The position numbers were made by a program, and so were the translations under genes. 34,624 bases of DNA. Source: Gammaproteobacteria bacterium HGW-Gammaproteobacteria-4. Lineage in GTDB: Bacteria; Pseudomonadota; Gammaproteobacteria; Xanthomonadales; Xanthomonadaceae. How positions within the stretch are numbered: the stretch's first letter is position 1; each line of letters opens with the position of its first letter. Shown one piece after another: positions 1-8,086 of the stretch. The DNA is taken from contig PGZC01000042.1 of NCBI GenBank assembly GCA_002839995.1, positions 1 through 34,624 of the forward strand. Direction: 5' to 3'. A model generated the notes under the pieces. The model was not told where the DNA came from, ran no database searches, and was given only the letters and a program-made list of their open reading frames with translations.

Positions 1-480
1 GGCAATGGCATCGCTGGCATCGATGCCGATCACGGCCTCGATTTCGCCTTTGACTTTTTCGACATCGGCGGTGGGCAGGTCGATCTTGTTGATCACCGGA
101 ACCACTTCCAGCCCTTGCTCCACGGCGGTATAGCAATTGGCTACCGACTGCGCCTCCACACCCTGCGCCGCGTCCACCACCAGCAGCGCACCTTCGCAGG
201 CCGCCAGCGAGCGGCTCACCTCATAGCTGAAATCGACGTGTCCGGGCGTGTCGATGAAATTGAGCTGATAGGTCTGCCCGTCGCGCGCCGTGTACGGCAA
301 GGACACCGACTGCGCCTTGATGGTGATGCCGCGCTCGCGCTCGATCGGATTGGAATCGAGCACCTGCGCTTCCATCTCGCGGTCCTGCAGACCGCCGCAA
401 AGCTGGATGATGCGATCGGCAAGCGTGGACTTGCCGTGGTCGATATGGGCGATGATCGAAAAATTGCGGATGTGTTGCAT
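1..480 (-). CDS. lepA: Elongation factor 4 (LepA), N-terminal part, cut by the window edge
   Basis: Ribosome-associated translational GTPase that back-translocates or remodels stalled ribosomes. The 160 codons present begin [19 protein letters not shown] and hold the P-loop (AHIDHGKST, about residues 11-19), the RGIT switch-I motif, DTPGH and NKID, all diagnostic of the LepA G domain. The start is the ATG at 478-480; the rest of the gene lies beyond position 1. It follows mucD on the same strand but is separated from it by a strong hairpin, so it is probably transcribed separately. lepA next to mucD and the rpoE operon is a common gammaproteobacterial arrangement (family knowledge). Confidence 0.95.
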   Translation of the reverse strand, partial: MQHIRNFSIIAHIDHGKSTLADRIIQLCGGLQDREMEAQVLDSNPIERERGITIKAQSVSLPYTARDGQTYQLNFIDTPGHVDFSYEVSRSLAACEGALLVVDAAQGVEAQSVANCYTAVEQGLEVVPVINKIDLPTADVEKVKGEIEAVIGIDASDAIA

Positions 481-541
481 GGTTTCGGCCGGTCAGGCCA
501 GCCGTCGGGATGGGGATAAAGCCGCTGATTATCGCACAAAT

Positions 542-583
542 CTCGATCCCTCCCGGTCCGTTGCTGGACCGGGAGGGATCGAG
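542..583 (-). terminator. Perfect 18-bp hairpin after mucD
   Basis: An 18-bp arm (542-559) is perfectly complementary to 566-583 around a 6-nt loop. It lies 10 bp past the mucD stop and before lepA. Read on minus it is followed only by a short ATTTG run, so it is either a weak intrinsic terminator or an mRNA-stabilising hairpin. It separates the stress operon from lepA. Confidence 0.6.
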
Positions 584-593
584 CAGAGCTTGC

Positions 594-2015
594 TCAATCC
601 GCCTTGCGCGGCGAAATGGCGACAAACTGGGTCTGATCGCCGCGCCGAACCAGCAGCATCACCGCTTCGCTGTCGCCGGCTGCGGCAACCGCGTCGGAGA
701 ATGCCTTGGCATTGGCGACTGCGGTGCGGCCAACCCGCAAGATGACGTCTCCTTCGCGCAGCCCCGCCCGACGCGCGGCGTCGCCAACGACCCGCGAGAT
801 CAGCACGCCTTCCTTTGCCTCAAGGCCCAACTGCTCGCGCTCCTCCGCCGAAGGCGTCTGCACCACCAGGCCCAGCACGCCGGTACTGGCCTTGCCGCCT
901 GCGCCGGCACCGGAACCCGCAACGGCATCATCGGCCGGAACCTCACCGAGCACCGCGGTCAACTCGCGCTCCTTGCCTTCGCGCAACAGACGCAGCTTGA
1001 CCTTGCTGCCGGGCGCGGTGTTGCCCACCATCGGCGGCAAATCGGACGATTGCAGTATCTCGATACCGTTGAAGCTCAGGATTACATCGCCGACCTTGAC
1101 CCCTGCCTTCTCGGCGGCGCTGTCCGGCGTCACCGAACTGATCAGGGCGCCGACGCTGCGATCCAGGCCGAGCGTCCTGGCGAACTTGCGATCCACGTTC
1201 TGGATGGCGACACCAAGCTGGCCGCGGCGCACATGCCCGGTCTCGCGCAACTGTTTGGCGGTGTCCATCGCAACTTCGATCGGGATGGCGAAGCTCACAC
1301 CCATATAGCCGCCCGAGTTGGAGAATATCTGGGAATTGATGCCGACCACTTCGCCATCGGTGTTGAGCAGCGGGCCGCCGGAATTACCGCGATTGATGGC
1401 AACATCGGTCTGGATGAAGGGTGTGTACTGCTGCGAGGCGTCCATGCTGCGACGACCGACGCCACTGACCACACCGACGGTCACGGTATTGTCGAGAAAG
1501 CCGAACGGGGAGCCGATGGCATATACCCACTGCCCCGGTCGCAGGCTCTTCGACGACCCGGCCTTGAGATACGGCAGGCCCTTCGCCTTGATGCGCAACA
1601 AGGCAATATCGGCTTGCGCGTCGCTGCCGACCACGGTGGCTACGTATTCGCGCCGGTCAGGCAGGCGCACGATAACCTCGTCGGCGCCATCGATCACGTG
1701 GTGATTGGTCAACACTTCGCCATCGCCGGAAATGATGAACCCGGAACCCGTGGAAACCTGATCGCGCGGCTCCATCGGCGGCATGCCGGGCTGGCCAAAA
1801 AAGCGACGGAAAAACTCGGGCATGTCTTCCGGATCGATGGCTTCGTTGGCGCCAGCTCGCTGCGAGGAAGCCGTGCGAGTGGATTCGATCGAGACCACCG
1901 CCGCACTGGACTTTTCCGCCAGCTCGGTGAAATCAGGTAATGAAGTTTGCGCACTGGCCGCGGTGGACAACAGCACAAGCAGTGAAGCGAATGCAACGTG
2001 GAAAACGGTTTTCAT
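594..2015 (-). CDS. mucD: Periplasmic HtrA/DegP-family serine protease (MucD/DegQ type)
   Basis: Secreted protease/chaperone that degrades misfolded envelope proteins. From the ATG at 2015 the protein is 473 aa with a signal peptide ending near ASA (residues 20-22). The trypsin-like triad is visible: His106 (TNHHVI), Asp136 (ADIALL) and Ser212 in GNSGGPL. Two PDZ domains follow at about 260-350 and 375-470. An in-frame ATG at 2033 (MDRQIA before MKTVF) is an alternative start; neither has a clear ribosome-binding site. It is the last gene of the rpoE operon, 34 bp after rseC. The symbol follows Pseudomonas, where mucD closes algU-mucABC; degQ or degP would be equally defensible by sequence. 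Confidence 0.93.
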   Translation of the reverse strand: MKTVFHVAFASLLVLLSTAASAQTSLPDFTELAEKSSAAVVSIESTRTASSQRAGANEAIDPEDMPEFFRRFFGQPGMPPMEPRDQVSTGSGFIISGDGEVLTNHHVIDGADEVIVRLPDRREYVATVVGSDAQADIALLRIKAKGLPYLKAGSSKSLRPGQWVYAIGSPFGFLDNTVTVGVVSGVGRRSMDASQQYTPFIQTDVAINRGNSGGPLLNTDGEVVGINSQIFSNSGGYMGVSFAIPIEVAMDTAKQLRETGHVRRGQLGVAIQNVDRKFARTLGLDRSVGALISSVTPDSAAEKAGVKVGDVILSFNGIEILQSSDLPPMVGNTAPGSKVKLRLLREGKERELTAVLGEVPADDAVAGSGAGAGGKASTGVLGLVVQTPSAEEREQLGLEAKEGVLISRVVGDAARRAGLREGDVILRVGRTAVANAKAFSDAVAAAGDSEAVMLLVRRGDQTQFVAISPRKAD

Positions 2016-2049
2016 GGCGATCTGTCGATCCATGTCGTGAATCAAGCCG

Positions 2050-2460
2050 CTAGTCTGCCGCAACCGGTGTGAGCAAAGGATTAACTGCAACCGAACGGGT
2101 GTGCCACACCGCTGCCGCAACGCCGAGCAGCAGGCCAACCAACACCAGCGGATCGGATGCCACGCCCAGCCAGCGCGCCAGCAATGCGCCAGCGGCGGCA
2201 CCCAGCAACATGCCCAGCAGGGCGCGGCCGTATCCATGCAAGGCGGCCTGTCGCAGTTGCCGATCCGAAACCGAGAGGATCACGTACTGCCCCGCGACAA
2301 CGTGCGCACCCGGTGCAAGCGTCAGTTGTTTCTGCCGATCGGTCCGGAACAGATCGCACCGCCCGCCGCAGCCGGTGGCGCACCCCGAACAGCGCCCCTC
2401 GTCGAGCCGAACGGTTACCGACTGCGCACAGACCGACACGACTTGCGCGTGTCGCTGCAT
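2050..2460 (-). CDS. rseC: RseC/MucC-family membrane protein
   Basis: Small inner-membrane protein of 136 aa. In other bacteria RseC is linked to sigma-E control, and as part of the SoxR-reducing system. The N-terminal domain is cysteine-rich with CxxCxxxCxxxC spacing (Cys24, 27, 31, 35), as expected for an Fe-S-binding RseC. Two hydrophobic helices follow (about residues 74-95 and 103-118). The start lies one base after the rseB stop, so translation is probably coupled. The order rseA-rseB-rseC supports the call more than the weakly conserved sequence does. Confidence 0.88.
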   Translation of the reverse strand: MQRHAQVVSVCAQSVTVRLDEGRCSGCATGCGGRCDLFRTDRQKQLTLAPGAHVVAGQYVILSVSDRQLRQAALHGYGRALLGMLLGAAAGALLARWLGVASDPLVLVGLLLGVAAAVWHTRSVAVNPLLTPVAAD

Positions 2461-2461
2461 T

Positions 2462-3391
2462 TCAGCGCGGGTCGGCCGCGACTACGCCGCGGGCAAAACG
2501 CTCGATCGTTGCCGCGGGCACTTTGCCGATCACGAATACCCGTCGGTCGCCCAGCGCAAAGGCGCGTGCGTGAACCGCACCGGCGCGTGACGCGGACGAT
2601 TTCTGAGCCTTGCCAGCATGTGGCTCGACATAGACCGACACACTGGCCAGCCCGTCGCTGTAAACGAGATGGTCGCCGGCGTCCGTGTGCCGTTGCGAAC
2701 GCAACACGAACCCGGCCGGGACGTTTTTTACCGACCAAGCCACGTCCACGGCACCCGCTGTGGGCGAACCGAGGCTGTAATGGCGATTGAAATCGGGGAT
2801 CGACGGGCGCAGATCGCCCGCTGCCGGCGTAACGCCGACCTGCACCTCGGTGAACATCAATTGTTCAAGCGGCTGTTTGCCGTTGTCGCCATCTTCCAGC
2901 ACGATCCGCAGCGGCAAGCCGGTTTCGCTTTCGAGCCACAGCCGGTAGCCATAACGCAATGCGTCGTGCGGGCGCAGCGCAAGCACCTGCGTGTCGTAGC
3001 CGGCGACGCGTTCGCTATCGCCCAGGACCAGCTCATATTCGGACAACATGCCCGACTGCGCGGCATTTACGGTCTCTTCCCACCTGGCCAGCGGCGAGCC
3101 TTCGTAGGCAACGGTAGGATCGCCGGCACCGATGCAGATCAGGGTATCGCCATCGCGCACGATCTCGCGATGCGCGCCGGTCAACACGACCAGCCGCTCA
3201 CGCGAGTCCTGTGCCGAGCGATAGACCTTCAGGGTTTCCATCCGGCTGCCGTCGAGATAGACCAGCGTGCCCTGGTAATCGGTTTGCGACAGCGCGTCGG
3301 CCATGCGCTCCAGCCACTGATCCGCCTCACCGGCAAATGCGCTGCCGGTGATGGTCAACGCCAGCGGCAGCCCGAGCATCCACTGTTTCAC
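2462..3391 (-). CDS. rseB: Sigma-E regulatory protein RseB/MucB
   Basis: Periplasmic protein that binds the anti-sigma factor RseA and protects it from proteolysis until it senses mislocalised envelope lipoprotein or LPS. It is 309 aa with a signal peptide ending near AFA and the RseB-type lipid-binding fold start (DYQGTLVYLDGSRMETLKV) followed by the C-terminal RseA-binding domain (about 200-309). The start is a GTG that overlaps the rseA stop in a GTGA tetranucleotide, which implies translational coupling. Length matches RseB/MucB of other gammaproteobacteria (about 315 aa). Confidence 0.93.
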   Translation of the reverse strand: MKQWMLGLPLALTITGSAFAGEADQWLERMADALSQTDYQGTLVYLDGSRMETLKVYRSAQDSRERLVVLTGAHREIVRDGDTLICIGAGDPTVAYEGSPLARWEETVNAAQSGMLSEYELVLGDSERVAGYDTQVLALRPHDALRYGYRLWLESETGLPLRIVLEDGDNGKQPLEQLMFTEVQVGVTPAAGDLRPSIPDFNRHYSLGSPTAGAVDVAWSVKNVPAGFVLRSQRHTDAGDHLVYSDGLASVSVYVEPHAGKAQKSSASRAGAVHARAFALGDRRVFVIGKVPAATIERFARGVVAADPR

Positions 3392-4038
3392 TGCGGCGCA
3401 CCCTCTTGCAACGAAGCGCTCTGCGCCTCCGCTTTCGGATGCGCGATCACATCGACGTACGGCACAAAGCCGCCGATGCCGGCCTGGTGCAGCATCGCGT
3501 TGTGGCGAATCATGTAATCCTGCAACTCCGGGCTCAGGCCATCGCGTTCGGCGCCGAACTGCAATACCGCGCCGACGGCAGTCGCAGCGACGGTGTCCGC
3601 GGGCGCTGCGAACTGCGGCCGCAAATCCGATTCGCGCAGACTCGATGCCGCCACCTGCGCTGTGCCAGGCTGATTTTGCGCCAGGCCGCTCTGCCCGCCG
3701 CCCATTTGCTCGGGCGTCATCGCCAGCAGCGCGACCAGCGCCGCACTTGCGGCCACTGCCAGCCCGCCGACCCAGCGCAGCAGCGGCCGACTGCCGGCAC
3801 GCAATGCCGGCTCACTGGCGAGCGCATTGGCGACGCGTTCGGCAAAATCGGATGCCATCGGCAAGGCGGTCTGCCGTCGCATGGCGACCGCAGCCAGGCT
3901 CCAGCGGCTCCAGGCGCCCGCCATCTCACGATCCGCGCCGACGCGCCGCAGCAGAAACTTCGACTCGTCCGCGGCCAGTTCGCCGTCGAACAGACTGGAA
4001 AGCGACTCGAATGCCTTGCTGTCGTGATGCTTGCTCAT
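3388..4038 (-). CDS. rseA: Anti-sigma-E factor RseA/MucA
   Basis: Single-pass inner-membrane protein of 216 aa. The N-terminal cytoplasmic domain (about 1-90, with FDGEL early on) sequesters RpoE. A hydrophobic segment at about 105-125 (RWVGGLAVAASAALVALLAM) crosses the membrane, and the periplasmic tail would meet RseB. The start chosen is the ATG at 4038, which overlaps the rpoE stop as ATGA; a longer in-frame reading to 4134 would run far into rpoE and is unlikely. The tail is long and Ala/Gln-rich, as in xanthomonads and pseudomonads. Confidence 0.92.
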   Translation of the reverse strand: MSKHHDSKAFESLSSLFDGELAADESKFLLRRVGADREMAGAWSRWSLAAVAMRRQTALPMASDFAERVANALASEPALRAGSRPLLRWVGGLAVAASAALVALLAMTPEQMGGGQSGLAQNQPGTAQVAASSLRESDLRPQFAAPADTVAATAVGAVLQFGAERDGLSPELQDYMIRHNAMLHQAGIGGFVPYVDVIAHPKAEAQSASLQEGAPQ

Positions 4039-4628
4039 GATTGCTCTCGCTCGTTGTCCAACAGGGGCCGCAACTTGACGTCGATCGCTTCGCGAGCCCG
4101 GAAAATCCGTGATCGAACCGTGCCGATGGGGCAATCCATCGCCTCGGCAATTTCCTCGTAACTCAAACCATCCACCTCGCGCAGACTGATCGCGGTACGC
4201 AGTTCCTCGGGCAATTGATCGACGGTATCGGTAACGGTTCGTTCGATTTCCTGCCGCAGCAACTCATGCTCCGGCGTGTCGGTGTTGCGCAGGCGGTCGC
4301 CCGACTGATACTGAACCGCGTCGCCTGCATCGATATCTTCGTTGGGCGGGCGCCGTTTCTGCGCAACCAGATGATTTTTTGCCGTATTCACTGCAATCTT
4401 GTAAAGCCATGTGTAGAACTGGCTGTCGCCACGAAAGTTCGCCAACGCCCGATAGGCGCGGATGAACGTTTCCTGAGCAACATCCTGGCACTCGCTCCAG
4501 TCCGCGATGTAGCGGGAAATCAGTCCGCCGATCTTGTGCTGGTACTTGCGCACCAGAAGATCGAAAGCGGCCTTGTCGCCCTGCTGCACCCGCAAAACCA
4601 GCGCCTGATCCACTTCGTTATCGGCCAT
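4035..4628 (-). CDS. rpoE: RNA polymerase sigma factor RpoE/AlgU (ECF)
   Basis: Extracytoplasmic stress sigma factor of 197 aa, first gene of the operon. Region 2 is clear (FDLLVRKYQHKI, DVAQETFIRAYRAL, FYTWLYKIAVNTAKNHL) and region 4 carries the helix-turn-helix YEEIAEAMDCPIGTVRSRIF. A GGGAG ribosome-binding site lies about 10 nt before the ATG. The order rpoE-rseA-rseB-rseC-mucD identifies it as the sigma-E/AlgU type rather than another ECF factor. Confidence 0.97.
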   Translation of the reverse strand: MADNEVDQALVLRVQQGDKAAFDLLVRKYQHKIGGLISRYIADWSECQDVAQETFIRAYRALANFRGDSQFYTWLYKIAVNTAKNHLVAQKRRPPNEDIDAGDAVQYQSGDRLRNTDTPEHELLRQEIERTVTDTVDQLPEELRTAISLREVDGLSYEEIAEAMDCPIGTVRSRIFRAREAIDVKLRPLLDNEREQS

Positions 4629-4682
4629 CCGGGCCGTTACTCCCTATCGGCGCAACCTGAGCAAATCGCTACAGGTCGCTGC

Positions 4683-4711
4683 TAAAGACTCGCGGTTCGT
4701 GCAAAAAGTTC
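4683..4711 (-). promoter_or_regulatory. Candidate sigma-E (autoregulatory) promoter of rpoE
   Basis: On minus, GAACTT (4706-4711) followed after 17 nt by TCTTTA (4683-4688) resembles the sigma-E consensus GAACTT-N16/17-TCTGA. The implied transcript starts near 4675, giving a leader of about 45 nt before rpoE. The -35 element is perfect and the -10 matches partially. rpoE autoregulation is known in other species; here it is inferred. Confidence 0.5.
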
Positions 4712-4797
4712 ACCCGACCGTACCAATCGTCCGGCATTGACCTGCCGGCACCTCGGCCGGATGATACGGTGTTCACAACCCAAAGCGGAAATCGACC

Positions 4798-6831
4798 ATG
4801 TTTGACGGCCTTCGCTTCCAGCACTGGCAGCATCAGATTCGCCCCGACAATGTGGTGGTACTCACACTCGATCGCGCCGACAACAGCGTAAACGCCTTGT
4901 CGCAGGCGGTTCTCGACGAGTTGGGCCAGGCGATCGAGCGGGTCGCCATTGCCAAGCCCGCTGCGCTGGTCATTCGATCCGGCAAGACGGCGGGCTTTGT
5001 TCCCGGCGCCGATATCCGCGAGTTCCAGACCTTCGACGCCAACGGCACCACCGCCGATGCGATCGAGCGCGGCCAGACTGTCTATCAGCGCCTGGCCGAA
5101 CTGCCCTGCCCCAGCGTCGCGGCCATCCACGGCCATTGCATGGGCGGCGGCACGGAATTGGCTCTGGCATGCAGCTACCGCGTTGCCAGCAATGCCGACA
5201 ACACCCGCATCGGGCTGCCGGAAGTCAAACTCGGCATCTACCCCGGCTGGGGCGGCTCCGTGCGTCTGCCGCGGCTGGTCGGCGCACCGGCGGCAATGGA
5301 CATGATGCTGACCGGGCGCGCCTTGTCGGCCAACGCGGCGCGCTTGATCGGTCTGGTCGACAAGGTCAGCGAACCGGCGTTGTTGCTGGACGCCGCCATC
5401 GAATTGGCCAAACGCGGCCATACCCGGCCGATCAAGCAACGGGCGCTGGCCTGGGCAACCAACACCTGGCTGGCGCGCCAGATCCTGGCGCCGATCCTGG
5501 TCAAGCAGGTGGCACGCAAGGCGCGCAAGGAGCACTACCCGGCGCCGTTCGCCCTGATCGAAACCTGGCGCCGCTCCGGTGGCTCGATGCAGGCACGGCT
5601 CAAGGCCGAGGCGCGCAGCGTGGTCAAGCTGGCGCAGACCCCCACCGCGCGCAATCTGGTGCGCATTTTCTTCCTGCAGGAACGGCTCAAGGGCCTCGGC
5701 GGCAAGGATCACGGTATCTCGCATGTGCATGTGGTCGGCGCCGGCGTGATGGGCGGCGACATCGCGGCCTGGTGTGCGTTGAAAGGTTTTGCGGTCACCT
5801 TGCAGGACCGCGAGCTCAAGTACATCGAGCCGGCGTTGGCGCGGGCACGCAGTCTGTTCGAGAAAAAAGTGAAACGCGACGATCAGCGCCAGGCGGCGAT
5901 CGCACGCCTGCAGGCGGATGTGAGCGGCAATGGCGTGGCCTCGGCGGACCTGGTGATCGAAGCCATCTTCGAGAATCTGGATGCAAAGAAGGCACTGTTC
6001 GCCACCGTTGAGGAAACCCTCAAGCCCGACGCCATCCTCGCCAGCAACACCAGTTCGATCCCGTTGACCGATCTGCGCGCGGGAATCAAGCGCCCGGCGC
6101 GTTTCGCCGGGCTGCACTACTTCAACCCGGTGTCGATGATGCCGCTGGTCGAAATCGTTCGCCACGATGGCCTGGACGCGGAAACCGAACGCCGTCTGGC
6201 TGCATTTTGCCGTGCCATCGACAAGCTGCCGGTGCCGGTGGCGGGCAGCCCGGGGTTCCTGGTCAATCGCGTGCTGTTTCCGTACATGCTCGAAGCCATC
6301 ACCTGCTATGGCGAGGGTATCCCCGGGCCGGTGATCGACCGCGCCGCGGTCAAGTTCGGCATGCCGATGGGGCCGATCGAGCTGGCCGACACCGTCGGCC
6401 TGGACGTCGCCGCATCAGTGGCCAAAGTGCTCACGCCATTCCTGGGCCTGAGCATTCCCGACGGGCTGGATTCGTTGTTGCAAGCCGGCAAGCGCGGACG
6501 CAAGGATGGCCAAGGTTTCTATACCTGGGAAAACGGCCGCGCCAAAAAGCCCGAAGTGCCGAAGGACTACAAGGCACCCGACGATCTCGAAGACCGCCTG
6601 ATCCTGCCGTTCGTCAACGAGGCCGTGGCCTGTCTGCATGAGGGCGTGGTCGCCGATGCCGACCTGCTCGATGCCGGGGTGATCTTCGGCACCGGTTTTG
6701 CGCCCTTCCGTGGCGGTCCGATCAGCTACGCCCGTGCCGCCGGCCCGACCCAACTCAAGGCCCGTCTGGAACAACTGGCACAGCAGCATGGGCCGCGATT
6801 CGCGCCGCGCCAGGGTTGGGACGCGCTGTAA
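4798..6831 (+). CDS. Fused enoyl-CoA hydratase / 3-hydroxyacyl-CoA dehydrogenase (FadB/FadJ family)
   Basis: Multifunctional beta-oxidation enzyme of 677 aa. The N-terminal crotonase domain (about 1-190) has the oxyanion-hole GADIREF and both catalytic glutamates, Glu120 in MGGGTELALA and Glu142 in GLPEVKLG. The Rossmann NAD-binding domain starts near residue 312 with GAGVMGGDIA, and the HYFNPVSMMPLVEI motif provides the dehydrogenase histidine. A C-terminal helical domain completes the FadB alpha-subunit layout. It is a little shorter than E. coli FadB/FadJ (about 715-730). No thiolase (fadA/fadI) lies beside it, so whether it is the FadB or the FadJ type cannot be decided here. It is divergent from the rpoE operon. 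Confidence 0.93.
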   Translation: MFDGLRFQHWQHQIRPDNVVVLTLDRADNSVNALSQAVLDELGQAIERVAIAKPAALVIRSGKTAGFVPGADIREFQTFDANGTTADAIERGQTVYQRLAELPCPSVAAIHGHCMGGGTELALACSYRVASNADNTRIGLPEVKLGIYPGWGGSVRLPRLVGAPAAMDMMLTGRALSANAARLIGLVDKVSEPALLLDAAIELAKRGHTRPIKQRALAWATNTWLARQILAPILVKQVARKARKEHYPAPFALIETWRRSGGSMQARLKAEARSVVKLAQTPTARNLVRIFFLQERLKGLGGKDHGISHVHVVGAGVMGGDIAAWCALKGFAVTLQDRELKYIEPALARARSLFEKKVKRDDQRQAAIARLQADVSGNGVASADLVIEAIFENLDAKKALFATVEETLKPDAILASNTSSIPLTDLRAGIKRPARFAGLHYFNPVSMMPLVEIVRHDGLDAETERRLAAFCRAIDKLPVPVAGSPGFLVNRVLFPYMLEAITCYGEGIPGPVIDRAAVKFGMPMGPIELADTVGLDVAASVAKVLTPFLGLSIPDGLDSLLQAGKRGRKDGQGFYTWENGRAKKPEVPKDYKAPDDLEDRLILPFVNEAVACLHEGVVADADLLDAGVIFGTGFAPFRGGPISYARAAGPTQLKARLEQLAQQHGPRFAPRQGWDAL

Positions 6832-6847
6832 ACTCGGCGCAATGCCT

Positions 6848-6893
6848 GATGATGCTCCTCACGCGGTACCGCGCCCGGTTCAGCATCATCTTT
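6848..6893 (+). terminator. Hairpin after the beta-oxidation gene
   Basis: A 9-bp stem, GATGATGCT (6848-6856) with AGCATCATC (6882-6890), is followed directly by TTT. It sits 16 bp past the stop codon. The loop of 25 nt is long and contains the palindrome GCGGTACCGC, so this is a plausible but not ideal intrinsic terminator. Confidence 0.4.
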
Positions 6894-6895
6894 AC

Positions 6896-6975
6896 GTAGG
6901 TCGGCTCAAGCGCAGCGGAGCCGACATCAACACGGACAGCGCAACGTCGGCTCCGCTGCGCTTGAGCCGACCTAC
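6896..6975. repeat. Perfect 30-bp inverted repeat, member of a dispersed REP-like family
   Basis: Arms 6896-6925 and 6946-6975 are perfect reverse complements separated by 20 nt. Each arm also contains an inner hairpin, GTCGGCTC paired with GAGCCGAC. It lies between two convergent genes. Related copies occur at 16766-16801, partly at 16825-16840, and at 24016-24049. The paired, head-to-head arrangement resembles BIME-type REP pairs mobilised by RAYT transposases (family knowledge); no such transposase is present here. Confidence 0.85.
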
Positions 6976-7006
6976 ACCGCCTGGGCCGTTTTCCGCAGTG
7001 CCGGCA

Positions 7007-8083
7007 TCAACCGGATACTGCGTAATCCGGGCCGTAATATTTGGCCGTGGTATGGGTGTGAAAGGCGAGTGCCGAGACCGGCGGGTACTTGGGCTCGCCC
7101 AAGCCCGGCAACACCTCCAGGATCTCGTCCTCCCAGACATAGATCGCCATCGGCAATGAAATGCGCGGTTGCAGGCGCGCGGAAGGGTCGCGCGGCTGGC
7201 TGACCCGATGTGTGGTCGATGGCAGGCGGTCATTGCTGATCCGCTGCATGTAATCGCCGGTATTGAGGATGATGCTGCCCGGCGGCGCCTTGAGACGAAT
7301 CCATTTCATGTTGCGCCGGTTGAGCACCTGCAAGCCTTCCACCGCTGGCGCCGGCAGCAAGGTGAACAGGTCGACATCCTCGTGGCCGAGCATGCGGCCT
7401 CCAAGCGGCAGCGCGGCGGACGGATCCGGCCTCGGGTAGTAGTTGAGCCGGAAACCGAAGTTGGTCGCCGTCAGCCGCTTGTCGTACAGGTGCGGATCGC
7501 AGCCCAGATAGCGCAAGATGCTTTGCATGATCGGCGCGATCAACGGTTCCTGCGCCTGCACCAGCGCCCGGAAGATCGGCTCGTATTCGGGCCGCGGCCA
7601 GAACGCACCGACATCGAAATCCGGCTTTCGCTCCAGATCGAATGCGCGCCGGCAAAACACCCAACCCTCGACCAGATCCGGATGGATGATCGTGGTTTCC
7701 TTGATCGGGAAATAGCCCTGGTTCACCGAACCATGGCGTTTGGCCAGATACGGCAGGCGTTCGGCCATGGGGATGGTTTCGAAGAACCGGGCGCAGGCCT
7801 GCTCCGCCTGCGTGTACAGCGATTGCGGAACGCCATGGCCGACCAGGATCGCAAACCCGATCTCCTCCATCGCTTCGCCGAGCGATTGCGCGAAGCGTTG
7901 CTTGCCCGCGTCGCCGCCGTTGAAAAAGTCCGACAGGTCGCAGGTGCGGATGACGAAATCCTCATCGAAGGCTTCGCCTTCGGCCGCTTCCGACAAACGA
8001 TAGCTTTGCGGCTTGTTGACCTGATCGAACTGGCTGAAATCGCGATTCAATGCGTTCACGCCTTGATCCTGGGTATTGGGCAT
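7007..8083 (-). CDS. Isopenicillin-N-synthase-family Fe(II)/2-oxoglutarate-type oxygenase
   Basis: Cytosolic mononuclear iron oxygenase of 358 aa. The DIOX_N-like N-terminal domain (about 45-150) includes GFAILVGHGVP. The double-stranded beta-helix carries the facial triad His234-x-Asp236 (GHEDVD) and His292 (STTHRV), with the RxS co-substrate motif at Arg307/Ser309 (QPRISLPM). The RxS motif and length fit the IPNS/ACC-oxidase/flavonol-synthase superfamily. The substrate is unknown. It starts 3 bp after the NSS transporter stop, so the two are almost certainly one operon, suggesting that the imported solute (often an amino acid or derivative for NSS carriers) is the oxygenase substrate. Confidence 0.85.
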   Translation of the reverse strand: MPNTQDQGVNALNRDFSQFDQVNKPQSYRLSEAAEGEAFDEDFVIRTCDLSDFFNGGDAGKQRFAQSLGEAMEEIGFAILVGHGVPQSLYTQAEQACARFFETIPMAERLPYLAKRHGSVNQGYFPIKETTIIHPDLVEGWVFCRRAFDLERKPDFDVGAFWPRPEYEPIFRALVQAQEPLIAPIMQSILRYLGCDPHLYDKRLTATNFGFRLNYYPRPDPSAALPLGGRMLGHEDVDLFTLLPAPAVEGLQVLNRRNMKWIRLKAPPGSIILNTGDYMQRISNDRLPSTTHRVSQPRDPSARLQPRISLPMAIYVWEDEILEVLPGLGEPKYPPVSALAFHTHTTAKYYGPDYAVSG

Positions 8084-8086
8084 GGT

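Noticed and set aside
510-1940. 476-codon plus-strand frame opposite mucD
   Set aside because: Shadow of the HtrA protease, which has an intact catalytic triad and PDZ domains on minus.
4669-6165. 498-codon minus-strand frame opposite the beta-oxidation gene
   Set aside because: No family similarity, His/Arg/Gln-rich composition typical of antisense frames in GC-rich genes; the plus strand has complete catalytic motifs.
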